Numbered from the stretch's first letter, positions 44,827 to 58,300 are shown. The stretch is DNA of 64,000 nt from Wolfiporia cocos (GCA_029448655.1 JACCLO010000044.1:28915-92914); one strand, 5' to 3'. Translations and numbers: made by a program. The notes: generated from the letters alone by a model not told the origin.

Positions 44827-45675
44827 CTAGAGATCCTCTGCAAGAGCCTTCAATAATGCCCCACTGTCTGATGTGACGTTCTGCCGCGCACGCTTGTTCG
44901 ATTGAGTGCCCGGAGTGCAGTACATGGCGCTGATTACGCATATAAGTGAGCGATCAGATGCGGAGCTGATGATGACTTCCACATCAGGGTGGAGATTTGG
45001 CGATGGCGCTGGATAGTTGTGAGTGAGTGAGAGGTGATGAGAACGCCATCTATATTCCGACGGCCGATAGTGACTACGGTGAGTAATGTGCGTAGTTGAG
45101 CTTTTGATGGTGCGGTCACTGACCGAGACCGTCTACACTCAAGATCTCGTCGATGCTCTGTACGGCCTCAAGTCGTTCGCAGATGCGAGGTATTCTGACG
45201 CCATCAGTCCCCATGTGCTCTGTGTAAATGGACTGCCGAATCCACGGATACCTGGACCCCTTGGGGGGAAGCGCGCCGCAGCAACGATCGACTTGGCTTG
45301 AGCGGCGGTTGATACCTATCAGATTGACGTATATGTACCACGACCGACTAGCCCAGCGTGTTCTACATACCATTGGAACCAGCACTCCCCGGGCGCCGGC
45401 ATCAAGCCCATACTTGATTTGCCACCGACACTACCGTCTGCACACGCCCCTGTTGCAGGTATTCTGACAATAGTGCTGGGCGCCGAGCTTCCGAGCCCCG
45501 ATATTGTTTGGATGGATTCGGCAGCGCCTGGCTGAAGAGATGTCATGCCATGCTCACAATCAATGAGCAGCCATGAGAGATGGGGCGAGGCGAGCGCAGC
45601 AGTGCGCGCTTTCAAAGCACCTGGCAGCGTGATCCATGCGCCGAACGCTGGCTTCGATGCGCGAAAGGGCTTCAA
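44827..45675 (-). pseudogene. HpcH/HpaI-type aldolase pseudogene
   Basis: HpcH/HpaI enzymes are metal-dependent class II aldolases cleaving 4-hydroxy-2-oxo acids. The minus strand reads FRASKPAFGAWITLPG, SWLLIDCEHGM, VRIPATGACADGSV, then after a one-base frame change WQIKYGLDAGARGVLVPM, a GT-AG intron, VSTAAQAKSIVAAARFPP, GFGSPFTQSTWGLMASEYLA, then LEAVQSIDEILSVDGLG, LSLTHNYPAPSPNLHPDVEV and YCTPGTQSNKRARQNVTSD. The segment that normally carries the metal-binding Gln-Ile-Glu is deleted between SAND and LEAV, and several frames are needed. No start codon is evident. Clearly related to the family and clearly inactive. Confidence 0.82.
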
Positions 45676-47269
45676 GAAGACGGTGCATTATACTCCGCTG
45701 TGGAATTGTTGCGATGACAATACATTACATTCATTGACTTGGTGCTTGTGGACAGATCCTCGCCGAACACAGACTCCGACCGTTGCATCTTGGCCTGCTC
45801 CGCACGTGGGCAAGCAAGATTAGATGCGAGAAATCCCTGGTAGAAATAATAACCAGAAAGCACCCCCGTCACTGTGCGCAGACACCAGCGGCATCCGAGC
45901 CACCGCTGCCTCGTTGCAGCACGCTCACCGACGCCACACACAACTGTGGTGTTCCTGTTGAATCGGAATAGTTTGTTGCCCAGAATGGCTAGGGTGAATA
46001 GTACAGCAATGGACCATGCGTATACGCGAAGTTACTAACCACCTGCCAATGCAGCGGAAAGGCCAGCGAAGAGGCCGTCTCTCCGAGCTTCCTGTGGAGG
46101 TTGGCGTGTGAATGTCATCATTATCGAGATTGGAATGGATGGATATAGATTTCCCTACAGTTGTACATCTTGCTACAGCATCATCGGGAGCCACAAGTGA
46201 AGTGTCGGCGGCGTTGGGCATAGTGATAAATTATGGAACGCGATGCGTTTGCGGACTTGATGCGGACAGATAAACGTGTGCACCACTTAGTAACTCAAAT
46301 AGAATTAATAATTCCCCTGCCTGACACACGGCGTGCGCGCGCTAACATCACCCCGCGTCACATAAGCTCGACGTCACGACTTCGTGACTGAGCGCGTCAA
46401 AGTCTCGCGTGGAGCTCGCTGTGGCTGGCATCGTAGACATTGGGCTTCTTCTTGTATGTGGATAACTCACTGGAAATATCGGCGAACAAGCGCAAACTGT
46501 CTTCAGACATATCAAATACTTTCAGTTCCATCGAGGGTACGTTATATGCGCTCAATTGCACGGATCTTATTTACAGCAACATCCTCCATTCGTGTAGACG
46601 CTTTGATCAGCGTCAAGCAGAAACTCGGGGATAGTAGTCGTAGCAGTCGGGTCTCTATATGCGCCGAACTATACCAGCTGGCATATCTCTCCGAGTCTTT
46701 CTCCCAGCAGCGCCTGCGGTCGAACAAGGATTGGATCCATCAAGTGGATATCCTAGATCGTGAAGGTGGGCACACTATTTCTGGGTTTCTTCCAACTACC
46801 ACATATGATCCGCAGGGGTCAATCTGTGGAATCCATCTGCCTTGTCTCGCGATATGGATGATGAGGATACTTGAAATGTGAATGCTGCATGTGAGTCTAG
46901 TTCATCATGCCGAGAGTGTCTCACCGTACCATCCCCAATCACCGGTTCGGCTATCCGTACAGTGAAGTTGGCCGGATTCCGCCTCGTTGAAGCCGGATTA
47001 GAGAACAAGCCAGCCATTGACAGTGAGACAATCATCCATCACGATGTCACCTAGTTTGAGATCGCTTCTCCACAGCTCTCATCCATGTGCTGCAGCTCGC
47101 AAGCAAAGCCGGCGTTAGCATGTCAGGTACAACCATCAGTTCGCGTGCGGACTCCCAAGACGGGCCGCTTACTCAGAAAATGTGAATTCTAGCGATCGGA
47201 CGCCATGATCTTGCAGGCTCCGTGCTTGCATGTGCAGCGAAGGTATGACTACTATCCGCCCCATGAGTG
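45676..47269. other. unassigned region between two minus-strand gene remnants
   Basis: It contains several ORFs of 60-165 codons on both strands, none with a recognisable domain. The thiolation and reductase domains that usually follow the adenylation domain upstream (48949-47270) were searched for by eye on the minus strand and not found. Confidence 0.4.
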
Positions 47270-48949
47270 CACGCCAATGTGATTTCTCCTGAAGGATTGG
47301 TACCGTCTTCTCACCTGAATCGAAGTTAGCAGCCGCCCTCGGGCGATGACAGGGGCGACGCACCTGATCCGAGTACGATGACATCGTCAGCACGCCCGAC
47401 ACTTCATATGCGACATCAGACTTTATTTGCCAATCATATTGACTGCGACGTACATTCGCCAGAGACCAGGCTTGGCCGGATGTGGTTCCCAAAGGTCGGA
47501 TGTGGCAAAGCCACGCTCCCCATTTGGCATATTCTCGATGCAAGGCTGGTGTGTCTCGCACGTCTGCACGCACATGCACGCCATACCTCAGTATACTTCG
47601 GGCGGCTACATCGTTACATTTTGGCACGCACCAACATCTGCAGCTCGAATGTCCCGTCTCCCTGAGGAACCCAGCGACATACACTCTCTGGGAAGCTGCA
47701 TCCATTCCCAGTCGGCGCGCTTCTTGCCAATAGGGCTCGGCTCTTCGACGCCGTCATCGAACACGCATGTCACCAGGCCGAATTCGGTTGCACCGTAGCA
47801 CGCCAACAGGCGCACGCCTTTATCCACGAGCTTCTCACCATTCGCCCTGGAGAGCGGGCCGCCGGCGAATATCTAAGACGTGAGTGATAAGCGAGTTGCT
47901 CCCTCGACCAGCGCAATGTGATGCAGGTACTGACAAGAGCCTGAAGAGACGCAAGGTACTTCGCGTCATCCTCGTTCTGCGACCACGCCTGGCGAAAACA
48001 GTACTTTTAGCAATCACAGGCACACTACACAACCAGAGCCTACCTCGACGAAAGCAGGGACGCTCTCGATAGCCGTGCAGCCTGTCTTGCGCGCCGTCTC
48101 AATTGTGTTCTGCGGGGTCGGCACGACCGGGGGCGCTGACACGATCGCGCGCGGGGGGAACAGCGACGTCGGCTGGCCGGACAAGAGCGGCGCGTACAGC
48201 TGCGAGCAGAGTCCCATTACGTGGAACGGCGGTAGCGCCATGCACCCCCACCGTATCGCCTTCCTGCGCGACTCCACGAAGATGGGCATCCTGCACCAGT
48301 GTAGGATCGTCGTGTGCGTGTGCGGGATCGGCTTCGGGAAGCCGGTGGAGCCTGAGGAGTGCAGGTAGAGCACAACATCCGATGGCGACGCCGCGCACGC
48401 GGGCGGCGGGTAAGGGCCCGAGACGGCACGCGGCGGGTCGAAGGAGGGCGCGAGCGTCGGGAAGACGTCCGTGAGCGCGGGCAGGTCGTCGACGTGCATG
48501 GCGAATCCGCTCGGCAGGCTCTCCCGGACCGCGTCAGTGAATGGGGCGAAGGTGGGCTGTGAGACGATGCGATGGCAGCTCGTGTGCTCCATCAGGCTTG
48601 CTATTGCGGGCACGGAGTTGCGGGAGGACATAGGGAAGGGGACGAGCCCCGCACGGATCAGACCCGCGACGAGCGCATGGTAGAGCAGAGTATCGCAGTT
48701 CGCGATGATAGCGACAACGGCGCCCTCTTCGCCCTTCCGTCCGGGCCTGAAGGAGTGGGCAACGCGGTGAATTGCCTGAGCGAACTCGAGGAACGATATA
48801 CTTCCGAGCGTATCAGAAGACAAGTCTGGAAACAGGAAGAGAAAGAACGGAGAGGTGGAATTGTATTCGGCATGGAAGTCGACGAGCCCAGGGATGAGAG
48901 ATAGCGAACCGTTGAGGGGCGGGAGTACAGGCGATGCAGATGCAGACAT
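47270..48949 (-). pseudogene. adenylate-forming (NRPS-like) enzyme, adenylation domain only, frameshifted
   Basis: These enzymes activate carboxylic acids with ATP. Exon 1 (48949-48044) has YLHSSGSTGFPKPIPHTH, the P-loop A3 motif. Exon 2 (47988-47935) reads WSQNEDDAKYLASL. Exon 3 (47872-47632) has FAGGPLSRANGEKL, CYGATEFGLV (A5) and, after a one-base frame change near 47695, RWVPQGDGTFELQML. Exon 4 (47563-47454) has FATSDLWEPHPAKPGLW. Exon 5 (47401-47364) and exon 6 (from 47314) give GRADDVIVLGSGEKTVPI (A8). All introns are GT-AG. Basidiomycete relatives continue with carrier and reductase domains; none are seen, so the gene is truncated. The single frame error could be a sequencing indel. 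Confidence 0.85.
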
Positions 48950-51266
48950 ATCTGCCAGAAGCTGAACAGAGTGGATTATAATGATTCTGATGGAGTATGT
49001 GGGTGCTGAGAATGAGGCCTATTTAAACGAAGTTCTCGAGCCATCCCCGTGACGCGGGAAGGTCCATCGGTGAATATTTGAATGGCTTGCCGGTGCGCTG
49101 CGGGTCAGTTGTCCTCATGAATCCGAGCAGGTAGGTAATCGTCTACTGGTGTCAGTATCGAGTGTGGCGTACTAGATCCTGAGGCCTGAAGAGTGGCCGG
49201 CCGAGCTCGGCATCTGTTAGCCGACCAAATGTGAGACCGCGGTGATCTCGGAGCGTTCCTTTCGTTATCGTCGCAGAAAGCCGCGAAGGTTCTCTCCAGC
49301 GATCGGAGGCTAGTCGATTGGAGTCCCGCACAGCCTCGCACCTCCAGCCTTCCTGAGACGCAGGGGCACGACATAATCAGCAGCCCAGTACATCTTCGAC
49401 GGGCGCGGAACATTCTTGCTGATATTCTAGAGCTGTCAGCATCATCACCTTGGGGCCCGCGGCCACGACAGCCGACGCAGAATTCCGCCAACGATTGCGA
49501 TCGTCAGATTTTGGGGAGTTGGTATCATGCAGCAAAATAAACTAACGCGTAAAGCATGGGCAACTGATCTTCCCGCATAGCCTGTCTATCGCTATGTGAC
49601 TCGTCAAAGTCCGCCAGCGGCTTCGACGCCCGGAAGGACTCACTGCTGGAAGTGAGAGATTGAAGATTGATCTAGACGTTTCTCCTACGAGTGTGGCCAA
49701 GTGGCAAAAAGAGCGGAGCTGCATGGACGTCGGAAATGATAGAAGAGCCTTTCATTTCGGACCAACTGCGCATTTGAGCTGGCACATTCCAACCACCGTG
49801 CCCGCCAGGCCATTCCAGGCTGAGCATGTCCGGCATTGCTCATACCGACACTGCCGGGCGGTGAAAGGCTCAGACTAACCCGATGGTAAACAAAAGTGGT
49901 TCCGGCTGTATGATAACGATATGGCAACAACACATCGCTTGCAATCCTTCCAGGAGGCTCTCGGCTCCACGTGAATTACTTCATCTGCACTACATTGACC
50001 AAATCTCACTGTTCCTGTACAACACAATTTCCTAAGAATCCTAACATGCGAGGGCGCATATTTCGTATCATGTCAAGTCGATAGTTGCTAAATACAGATA
50101 AAATGGGTCAGAGCTGGTAGCAATGGGCGCCCAATGCCTCTGACAATTATTTGGGGCGTTCACCTTGAATTTATAGTGCAAGGATAGCTCTTCAGAGCCT
50201 CGCCTTCCCGATTCCGAAACACACAATTAGATTGCATATTCTCGCCATGTCAGTAGTAAGTTAATACACCGCAAGTAGTCAGACGATCGTCCGCGAGAAA
50301 GGCTAATCGATTCAGAAGTCCTGCTCTAAACTGTTCCCTCACCTGCTTAATGTCATGCCCAGTGTGACTGTCCGTTCGTAGGCTTGCTGGTTCACTCGCC
50401 TCCCAACGTTTGCGACACGGTACCGTTGCACAATAGCTACCTCCTTGATTTGTCAGAGCACTCTTGCTGCGGAAGACTTTGCGGGTTCTGGAGACATAAA
50501 TATCTACTTTCGCAACGTACGCTACACATGCGCCGATGGCGTTGTTTGTCACGAAACATGTTCTGCTCTTCTTGCGTACTTTGCTACTCACCAGTGCACT
50601 CCCAGGAGTTGTAGCTATGTGTACCTGTAGCACAGATGGCATAATATGTCCCATTGTTCTTACCTTCGCCTCACAAACACGCTCGTGTATCGCTTCGTTC
50701 TTCGATGAAACTGCAGTTTTCGCTGATGTGTGAACTGAGCACTTAGGTGATGACTGACTTCAGGGCCTGTAGTCCGGCATTCAGTACGTTTAGTGCAAAG
50801 TAGCGGGCCATGTCGGAACCGGCGCTACTTCATTATCAAGCAATATAAGAACAGAGATGAGTAGATAGATACTCAGCGTGGGTGGCGCCCACGCTTCAAT
50901 GTGGCTTGCTAATCCGTGTTCATGCTATTTGCACGGCATGCTACACGATCGAAGTGTTGTAATAGAGGTTTTTTTACTAACGATAATTATGACTCGCCCT
51001 TTTCCGAGGTTGTGCAAGAATTATGAGAACGAGGTATGGCATCATTGATACCCTACAGTGTTTTCGTACATCCGATGCGGGTTAACAGTACTTGGATACA
51101 GTTACTGGTATGCGTCACAAAGATCAAGGACTACGCTCTACCCACTCCATTTTAAAAACTTAGTAGTGGAGCTCAAAAAATCCGTGCCACAGTCAATTTT
51201 ATTGTTAGCAAAACACCTCTAATTCGAGAGTGATTGTGGAGGCGACGGGGGGACTGCATCTAGCAC
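48950..51266. other. unassigned region upstream of the adenylate-forming gene
   Basis: No LTR or transposon signature and no recognisable protein. A plus-strand Cys-rich peptide (YTCADGVVCHETCSALLAYF, about 50500-50580) could be part of a small secreted protein, but no start, signal peptide or repeat supports it. Confidence 0.3.
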
Positions 51267-51408
51267 TTAAATCATATGGGTCAGTGTTGGACCACGATGG
51301 AGCGATCGCCGCCACCGCCCGTCCGATCCGCTCAGATCTTGTGACGCACTAGTACTAGTGACAGGTGCCACCACAGCGCGGTCACGCCGAATCACCTGTT
51401 CGTGCGAC

Positions 51409-51948
51409 TCAGGACCAGGAAGAAGATAAGACGGTGTCCGAGGAAGGTCCGACTGTGATGGAGGTCGATTCGTAGGGCGTCGTCTGGTGATGTGTCGCAT
51501 CGCGAGCACGGCCGTGTTGCATTGTGTTTTCGAGCTGTTGTTCATGGCTTTCGTTTGACTCGGCGTAGACACCGTCGAACGCGGGGCCTGGAGCCGCACT
51601 GGCCGCACCGCTGGGCAGCTGAGGCTGGAGGGAGCTGTATCGGCACCGTGAGAGGACGCGAGAGTCTGGCGTCGGCGACACCGACCTGGAACGGGCTTGG
51701 CGCAGCGAGTGCGCAGACGGGTTGAAATGTCCGCACTTCGGGCAGACATATTCTGCACGTGGCGGGTGACGGTCAAGGGCAAGGTCAGGTGGGAGGTGCT
51801 GACGTCGACCCCACAGCCAATTGGTCGCTGACCGTCGTAAAGGGCACAGAATTGTACATACCAAGTGTATCGCCGGCTCATGACCACGAAGATAATGATA
51901 AGTTGGGCGCTGCAAGTCACGAATGCCGGATAGACCGTTATCGAGCAA
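51409..51948 (-). pseudogene. possible Lunapark-type zinc-ribbon remnant
   Basis: The minus strand reads AEYVCPKCGHFNPSAHSLR followed by an S/P/Q-rich tail (SRSVSPTPDS). CPKCGHFN is the second half of the zinc ribbon of Lunapark (Lnp1), an ER three-way-junction protein, where the first half is normally a CxxC some 20 residues earlier (CxxCFxHNGL). That first half is not seen, and the upstream text has no family resemblance, so only a fragment is supported. An overlapping longer frame (52091-51267) looks like a shadow. Confidence 0.45.
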
Positions 51949-52135
51949 TGGGAAGTGTTTGAGTGGAGAGCGAATAAGCGCCGATCACTGGGTCCAGCGC
52001 GGGCATTATATTGCACATGGCCGGCGAATGAGCACCCAGCGATGTGGCACGTGCTGCGTATCACGCTGCATCCGTGCTGTGGGAATGCCACGCTGTCACC
52101 TTACACCCAATCCACTCTGCAACGATCTGATAATA

Positions 52136-52757
52136 ATGGAGCCAACAGAGGTCCAAATTTACGGATTGAATCTTTTGAAGGAACACACAGACATGTTTCA
52201 TAATCACATATCCACTGCTTTCCCGACACAGATTGGTGAACTATACAAATGGCATGCCAAGGGCAGGCATGCATTGGTACATTACATTCTTTTTATTTTT
52301 GCTACTCTACTAATGAATGCAAAGTTGTATACTGAGGAGATAATCAGAGATTTTCGATTGGAGGACGACGAACTAGCAACCAACTTCCACAGAGACCCTA
52401 GGATTTTATTAGGTCGTCAAAAACTTGATTTTGCCTTGAAGTTATTCAACCTTGGGCTGGATGCTGAGGCATTCCAGCTACCCAAGTTGGAGATTGAGCT
52501 GAAGGAAGGGCCCAAGACTGACACTACAGACCAGAATGCAGATTGCAGAGGAATAGTAAGTCTTGTGAATGATTAGCACAAAATGGCTTGAATTTAAATT
52601 TCTGCATCTAGAAGCGGCCTACTTCAGAATTGGAAGAAGCAGGCCAGGGTCCCAAGCGCCAAAAAGTGGAGGAGAGACTTCCTCAATTTTTGCCTCTAGG
52701 TGATGGCAAACCATCCTCCAAGTTGGAAGATTGGGAAGATGAAGCCTCAAAGTAGTA
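52136..52757 (+). CDS. small hypothetical protein, two exons
   Basis: ATG at 52136 gives MEPTEVQIYGLNLLKEHTDM. A charged helical domain follows (IRDFRLEDDELATNF, KLDFALKLFNLGLDAEAFQL). An intron starts GTAAGT near 52556 and ends CATCTAG near 52611; exon 2 reads KRPTSELEEAGQGPKRQKVE and ends LEDWEDEASK, stop about 52757. The basic KRQK segment could be a nuclear signal. About 190 residues, acidic C-terminus. I do not recognise the family; it could be host or a transposon accessory protein. Confidence 0.5.
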
Positions 52758-52894
52758 TGTATGTCATTTTACATTCTCATTGAAGCAGCTTGCAGTTTAC
52801 TGAGGCTTGAGTACAGAATGCTTTCATGATGGTTTAGGACTGTATAGGGTGTACATACTTGCAAATAGGAATCTGCATGAGGTTGTCCTTTGTC

Positions 52895-54740
52895 TCAACA
52901 TACATATCTATCACCGTGATCACACCCTGTGAACATCCTTGCACACATCAAATATGTAGTCATAGCATGATCATGCTTGCCCTCATGTGCAAATACTAGT
53001 GAGAAATGCTCCACTTCCACTTCAGCGACTGCTGATGAGTACTGGAAAGAAAGCTCAGTACTTTGGAAGGAAGATACATCACCATGCATACCAATGCTCA
53101 TGCTGGTCCGATTCAGTGAATACTGGTTGGAATGAATGTCAGCTGGGTAGCAAAGACAGTGCCACAATGTACCTTGAAATCATCACCGTTGAAGATAAGG
53201 ATATCTCCGTGCTCTAGGGTCACGAGGAGTACCGGCCCCTCCCTTTTGACAGATTTCGTAATGGAGTCTGTGATTTGAGCAACTTGCATATCCAGAATGC
53301 TCACACTGTTACTCGGCGCTGGGACATCGGAATCGTCTATGTCCATAGGCCCGCATGAGTCGTTAGCTCCGTGCGGGAGTTCCTTCTTAGGAGATCCACG
53401 CTCTGCGACGGTGATTGGCAGAAGCTGCTGTACACCTGGAGCTAATGATTTGGGGCGCATCGACAACTCTGCATCGGCGCCGAGGTACATCATGTATACA
53501 GGGGAATTTTTCGCAGCAAGCACGTTCTGGCACAACTTCTGTCTTGGGGAAAGCCATGAATAGTAAATTCAGAACTCACCTTCTTTGAGCCAGGGAGAAC
53601 CCAAGCCAAGTAATTCATTTCTGTCCCCCTCCTTCAGCGGCCAAGCGGCTTTGAAGCAGTGCGTGTGCTTGCAATATACAGAGCGGGGCATGTGTCGTGG
53701 CCGCTGTCGTATCTTGATTGTTGAATGAGCAGGTGTAATAGGCCTCTGCGGACGCACAGAATGTTTTAGAATCAATACATACGCACCGCTGTCCGTGCTC
53801 ACCTTTAAAGGAACCCTTGCTATCCTGGAGCAATGACAATTCAACTTTCGTCAGCATCTCTCTGAAGAGCCTGGTCGGCTGCTCCTGCAACTCTGCCCCG
53901 TTACAGGTATAAATAAATAAATAAATAAGCTTGGCAGAGACGCCATCCTTTGTCATATACGCTAAACGCGAGCCATCAGCAACGTCCGTTACGGTGGTTT
54001 GACACGCTCGGACGGCCTGTCACACGACAATGTCACTGGAGAAATACCACGGGAATTATGCATGGTATGAACATCCGCAGGAGGTATACAGTTGCTTTCC
54101 TGCGCGAATGTATGAGTGCTTGCTTCGGCCGCCTCTGGTAGGCACACTCACTGAGCATCCGCTACACAGTTAATACCATAAATTTCGCTGAGCATTCAGT
54201 TTTCCACACTTTACGCATTGCCTTCCGCCATGATAGCTTGTGGCCGAGATGCCATACTCGAAGTCGGCATCCATTTGATGATTTGGTGAAGAATGGGGAG
54301 GAAGAAAGTGGAAAGGATTGAACATGATATTAGGGTCTGTCTGGTCTGCTCCGATGGAAGGAGGGGCCTGCCACCAGGGATCAGCACTCCGATCCACCGT
54401 TTCGCTACCGGGTACCCAATCGAAAGTGAATTGCCACGAAAATAGTTCTTGACCAGCATCGTTTCTCCCCTGTCATTTGTTCAGCATGCCATCGAAAGGT
54501 ACCCACGTAGATATCGATGAGATACCATGTTTATGGATTTGATTCCAAAGAAACCCAGGTGTGTACAGCCATATTGTTCGCGGAGACTGAATGGCGCCGA
54601 TTCGAAGACTCTGCACAGCACGATGCAATCCGGACTATCACTTTTGTGGCTGTCCAATAGAACCTTAGCTTCGGGTGGTGGGCTGATCGGCCGGTTTGAA
54701 CGACGCGAAGATGTCGGGACTGCACTGTTGAGATAGCTCC
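52895..54740 (-). CDS. probable 2OG-Fe(II)/AlkB-like protein, multi-exon
   Basis: Minus-strand pieces in order include LREQYGCTHLGFFGIKS-like text (about 54530-54610), SADPWWQAPPSIGADQTDPN with a CxxC (QCVKCGKLNAQRNLW, 54170-54400), KAAWPLKEGDRNELLGLGSP (53590-53660), PMDIDDSDVPAPSNS, and the C-terminal strand LLVTLEHGDILIFNGDDFK. A 50-nt GT-AG intron (donor GTACATTG after DDFK, acceptor AACCAG) joins this to YSLNRTSMSIG. The HGD-x5-GDDF-x-YS pattern resembles the end of AlkB-like oxygenase families seen in agaricomycetes. Catalytic HxD was not located, so function is tentative; exon borders are incomplete. Confidence 0.4.
53907..53929. repeat. short TAAA microsatellite
   Basis: Five consecutive ATAA/TAAA units in an intronic or intergenic position (ATAAATAAATAAATAAATAAG-like). 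Confidence 0.7.
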
Positions 54741-55359
54741 GGTGCTTTGTTGGTCAGCGTGCTCGGATCATGTCTGGGTTGCAGTTTAAAACTCCCAGAG
54801 GTCGAAACATGAGCAGTACATCATTGCAATAGAACCTAACCAGAATGATGCAGAATCGGAGGCACCAAGGAGGAGTCTGACTTGGATATCGTGGTGATTT
54901 TGATGGGGTTGATGATCAAAGGGATTCGATTCTCGTTGACATCCGTCATGATCATAGATGGCAGAGGACGATCTTGGTGATAGAGTACGTGCCCGTCGCC
55001 GTGATTGGCATGCACATTTTCAGACTGATGTGTCTGTCGGAGATGGACAACGGCAGCTAGCCAGAGCTTGGCGGTCTATGGCTAGTACAATGCGCAATTG
55101 TACCGGATCAAAGCGCAATTGCTACGTAGGCGCCGGTGGGCGCATTCCTGGGAAGTCATAAAACACGGACGGCCCGACAAGTCCGGTTCGCTGCCGCTAC
55201 GTTTGTGGCGGCCACGGTGATATGTGTCCGCTATTGCTATCTGGGCAGCTTAAGTGCAAGTATGGATCGAAAAATGACGCGGCGCCGTCTTTTCCACACT
55301 CGTGCGTGTGATCACACAAGTACAGAACCGCTTACTTGTCAAAGGATGTACCCGACATA

Positions 55360-58300
55360 CTACATGGTATCACGGAGGACCTGCATGATCTCCTTCTGGA
55401 ATCGAGCAAGATGAGCAGCCAACTCTTCATCGGGTAGCGAGGAATGATCGAGCGCTTGCGTGAGTTGGGTCCGTAGCTGAGAGCGGACTGAAAGTAGCAC
55501 CTGCCATAAGGAGTACATACCCTGAGGAGGGCCTTGCGCCGTATGGAGACTTTGTTCGAGCGGCTATCCTGCTCCTGGCGTTCCTCCATCTCGCTCAAGG
55601 CTTCTGCGACCCGCCTTCCCTCGGCGAGGACGTCATTCGGTAGATCGGCAAGTCGGGCAAGATCAAGACCTGGCACAGATGAAACTTAGCTCAGCGTACC
55701 ACACAATATGTCCAACAAACCGTAGTGGCTCGTCTGTTCCGGCGCTCCGTCGACAACTCTGTGACGAACAGCAAAGGGCCAAGGTCTCGCAAATGTACGC
55801 ACCTGTATTGAAAAGTCATGCCAAAGTTCGACGTGGATTGGCGTGACCTCTGCGTCAGAAGTTAACAAAGATACACGAAGCGATTGGTATGGAGAACCTG
55901 AACGGCAAGATGAAGGCTGACAAGTTCTGTTAGTAACCGAGATGTAATCATTCAAAACCTACTCACTTGACAACAGATGGCTGGCGCGACAATGTTGTCG
56001 TGAGCTCGCTGAAGTGACTACAGGGCCTGTAAGCAACCCATACATTAGTGATAATGGTACAGGTGCATACGTTGCGAAGAAGACATATGACTAGCAAACC
56101 AACGGCATTATCAGTAATGTACAGGGACCGCAAAATGAGCCGGTACGACCTTGAGTTTGATGAGTTCCTCTGCGATGGCATGCGAGATGCCAACTTCTTC
56201 CCTTGGAGAGGTGCCGCGGCCAACTTCGTCGATCAGGATGAGAGAATTCTCCGTAGCAATCCCTGGCACAATTTCGGCATCAAGATGATGCTGGTTTCAT
56301 AGTTAGCTCAAGTTACAAACCAACGATCATCGCGCAAGATGCCATCTCACTCGCAAATGTGCTCAGGCTCTTTTCGATATCGTCGTCGTTCGATAGCCGA
56401 GTCAGGAGTGCATCGTGCAGTCTGCATGATACGACATTCAAAGAGGCGGTTTTGGTGATATTTGGAGAAGGTCCGCACCTGAAGCTACCGTACTCAGCAG
56501 GAACAAAGCATCCGCACATTGCCATGACTGTCAGCAGCCCAATCTGCCGCAAGTATATGCTCTTGCCTATGGTCACAGACAATCGGATGTTTGTTGACCA
56601 TATACGGGCTCGGCGTACCTAACATGCTGCGTTGAATCAGCATTGAGCGATAGATATGATGAATCAGATGATCAGACGAACTTCGGCCCCTGGACAATTT
56701 GAAAAGAGGAAGCCTCGCAGCAATATACATCATTCGGTACAAGCGTCCCGGCCGCCTGAACGTTCTCTAGAACAGGATGCTGCCCCGCCTTTATGGCTAA
56801 GGTTCCCGTGAACTCGGGACGCACTACACCAAGTATTAAGTGGTCACTGTTATCTAACTTAGAGGATGCTCACCATAGTCACGCACTAAGAAATCAAAAC
56901 CAAACCTTACAATCAACATCTCTGTCAGTCTAGCATTTACAGGACGTACGAATGCTGGCATGCGCAAAAGACCACAACATGTCCACAATGGCAACGGCCT
57001 CCGAAGCTTTGTACAGAGCTCCAATGACATCGACGATCTCGGCGATCAACTCTTGTATAATCCTGGTATGACCTGTGAGCCGGGTATTGGAATGCCAACC
57101 GGTACTACATACTTGTCACTCATGATCAGCGTCTCGTCCAGTGCATCCTTCATGCGCGCGTTTCTCTTCTTCTGCTCAAGCTGTGAGCATTCTCACACTG
57201 GTAACCTCGTACAGGACTGACCAGCTCGATACTAGAAAAGAGCCACCGCTTTCTCTGAGCTGTCACATTCACAAAGCCTCTAGGTAGCTCCCCTCGGAGA
57301 TCTGTCTTCTTCAAAGCAAAAACGAAGCCTGTGTCCTGGTACACTAGACTAAGAGGCAGGTCGTGTTGCTCCGAGAGTTCGCGGTTCAATGCAAATATAT
57401 CCCCGACATTCTCCTTGTATGTTTCTCGTGCGACGTCAAGGAGGCGATTGTAGTTTGCCTGATTTGCTGGATTTGAGCATTAACAAATGATGTTAAGGAG
57501 GAGGAAACATACCTTGACGGCGTACACACGTGCATTCACCGCATTCAGGCCGCGCTGTATAGATCCATCGAATCTCAACGAAGGCTGCGTTATTTGGCAC
57601 GTACTTTCGCTGAAGCTTCTTCTTCATTCAATGCTTCGCTAACATGCTGTTCGATTCTTGAAAGTCGCTCGTCAGAGATCATCTACATCGAACAGGCGCT
57701 TAGCGCGCATCCAATCTACAATTATATCTCCAGCACCTACGTCCAGTACGATTCGTAACAGACGGGAGCGGCTGCCTGTCAAGGCTTTCGCGAGAACGGG
57801 CATGTTCTTGACTATGTTTCGGAGACTGAGCATTTGCGCGACGCGAGCGGCAGCAAGCTTTGCAGTGCTTGTCTCACGCGCCTCGGATGCAGCAAGCTGA
57901 TGATTCAAATGAGCATTGATACTGTGCATGACCTGAAACGGCGAAAGCTTGCCGAGCAGATTAGCTTATCGAAGTCCATATTATGGAGGGACTTGAGCGC
58001 GTTCTTCATATTGTCGAAACGATTTCCATTCTGTATGAGCTCTTTAAGACAGTAAGCCGAAATAGACACATCCATGGAGTTGATAGACCTTCGACGACAT
58101 CAAGGCGCGCCTCTATAGAAGACTGTCTGCAGCATTATTAGATCAACTCCGTAACGGTTGCAAAATGAGATACCAGTGATAGGCGCGAGTACATTTGCCC
58201 GGAGGAGGCGAGCACCCATTGCAGTGTATGTATGATTTAATAGCCTAGGTGTGAATTACTTGAATCGTGGGCATATATTAAGAGACAGAGAGGGTTTACC

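Noticed and set aside
47378..48474. Plus-strand ORFs across the adenylate-forming gene
   Set aside because: They are antisense to exons with clear A3, A5 and A8 motifs.
51267..52091. 274-codon minus ORF as a protein-coding gene
   Set aside because: Composition looks like a shadow of the overlapping frame that carries CPKCGHFN; no domain.
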